Part shown: positions 5,157 through 5,746 of the stretch, piece by piece
How positions within the stretch are numbered: position 1 is the first letter of the stretch
Layout of the letters: each line of letters begins with the position of its first letter
Origin: Candidatus Methanomethylophilaceae archaeon
Lineage (GTDB): Archaea > Thermoplasmatota > Thermoplasmata > Methanomassiliicoccales > Methanomethylophilaceae
Length of the DNA: 5,746 nt
Direction of reading: 5' to 3'
Assembly: GCA_016296195.1 (NCBI GenBank)
Contig: JAEDJU010000089.1
Location: 1 to 5,746 of the forward strand
The notes under the pieces: generated by a model
What the model was told of the DNA's origin: nothing
Database searches by the model: none
The model's input: only the letters and a program-made list of their open reading frames with translations
Made by a program: the position numbers and the translations under genes

Positions 5157-5746
5157 GGGGAACAGACGCTTGCATCTGATCAGTTTTCCGAGCCTACGCT
5201 GACCCAGGAACTTCATGCAGAAGGCGGTGCTGCCCTCGGACCTGAATCCTATAGTGTCCGCCAGCTTCTTGTTGAATGCAGCGGTCTTGAGGGGCTTCTC
5301 CATGATGGATCTCCACTGGGTCTCGTAATCAGTCAACGGGGAACCTGACGCGATGTTCCTTCCCGCGACGGTTCCGCAGACACGTCCTGCGATCATCGCC
5401 AGAGGGATACCCCCACCGTTCACGGATATGACCTGACCTGCCGCATCCCCGACGACCATTCCGTTACCTGCGACGGTCCTCTCGATGGGGCCCTCGGACG
5501 GAACGTACTTGCCCTCCAGTTTTCCCTGGACATCGAAGCCGTTCTTCTTCGCGAAGGTGTCGAAGAAAGCGGAGAGGTTTCCGCTGGCGAACTTGGGAGA
5601 GAAACCGACACCGACATTGGCACGACCATCCTTGGGGATGATCCAGCTGTAGGCTCCGGGAGCGATGTCACCGAAGAACATGTAGAGATAGGGTTCGAAA
5701 TCACCCTTGGCCTGTGCGGTGACCGCTGGATAGGGGTTCCTGTTCC
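5154..5746 (-). CDS. Geranylgeranyl reductase family flavoprotein, C-terminal 196 residues (5' end outside window)
   Basis: FAD-dependent enzyme expected to saturate geranylgeranyl chains of archaeal lipids (digeranylgeranylglycerophospholipid reductase). The visible part is in frame to the right edge and lacks the N-terminal FAD/Rossmann segment; whole proteins are about 390 residues. Seen: FEPYLYMFFGDIAPGAYSWI, matching the family block with the YxWxFPK motif (here YSWIIPK, Ile in place of Phe) then NVGVG, and the FAD-contacting GDAAGQVISVNGGGIPLAM (about residues 99-117 of the visible part). The tail contains the Cys and basic residues usual near the C-terminus. The frame continues through the ATG at 5681 to at least 5744 (NRNPYPAVTAQAKGDF), so that ATG is internal. 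Related flavoproteins of the family act on other prenyl substrates (for example menaquinone or chlorophyll precursors), but the archaeal context supports a lipid role. Confidence 0.9.
   Translation of the reverse strand, partial: NRNPYPAVTAQAKGDFEPYLYMFFGDIAPGAYSWIIPKDGRANVGVGFSPKFASGNLSAFFDTFAKKNGFDVQGKLEGKYVPSEGPIERTVAGNGMVVGDAAGQVISVNGGGIPLAMIAGRVCGTVAGRNIASGSPLTDYETQWRSIMEKPLKTAAFNKKLADTIGFRSEGSTAFCMKFLGQRRLGKLIRCKRLFP

Noticed and set aside
1..5746. Mobile element, CRISPR array, tRNA or defence island
   Set aside because: No transposase, integrase, direct repeat array, tRNA fold or defence gene is visible; every long stretch is explained by core genes.

Overview
The window carries seven protein genes from what is almost certainly an archaeon. 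CarS (CDP-archaeol synthase), a geranylgeranyl reductase-type flavoprotein and a short PIN plus zinc-ribbon Nob1 are archaeal hallmarks. The moderately GC-rich coding, the SMC type and the look of the lipid enzymes fit Thermoplasmatota, and my best guess is the Methanomassiliicoccales. All six stop codons inside the window are TGA, which is compatible with a lineage that avoids TAG but does not prove it. The placement is from recall of families, not from a search.

Layout, left to right. Positions 1-2031 (minus) hold the first 677 residues of an SMC chromosome-organising ATPase: N-terminal head, first coiled coil and nearly all of the hinge. It starts at a GTG and runs off the left edge. Positions 2032-2204 are intergenic and unusually dense in dyad symmetries: two terminator-like hairpins for the upstream operon, TATA-like elements, and a small hairpin that could mask the smc ribosome binding site.

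Positions 2205-4610 (minus) form a compact four-gene unit transcribed in the order carS, pyrE, family-4 uracil-DNA glycosylase, HAD-IIA phosphatase. Its junctions are 5 bp or less apart or overlap by 4 bp. Positions 4611-4694 are a short divergent promoter region. Positions 4695-5153 (plus) encode Nob1, the 16S rRNA 3'-end maturation nuclease. It meets a convergent, 5'-truncated geranylgeranyl reductase gene (5154-5746, minus) with zero intergenic bases.

How the genes relate: CarS consumes CTP to activate the archaeal lipid core, PyrE makes the pyrimidine precursor of CTP, family-4 UDG removes uracil from DNA, and the HAD-IIA protein belongs to the family of the bacterial UMP phosphatase NagD/UmpH. 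The operon may therefore have a pyrimidine theme (inference). The reductase saturates the isoprenoid chains of the same lipids that CarS activates. SMC and Nob1 are core housekeeping genes. I see no mobile element, CRISPR array, tRNA, rRNA or defence system. The region is mainly ordinary core genome, and its most interesting part is the smc leader/intergenic region.
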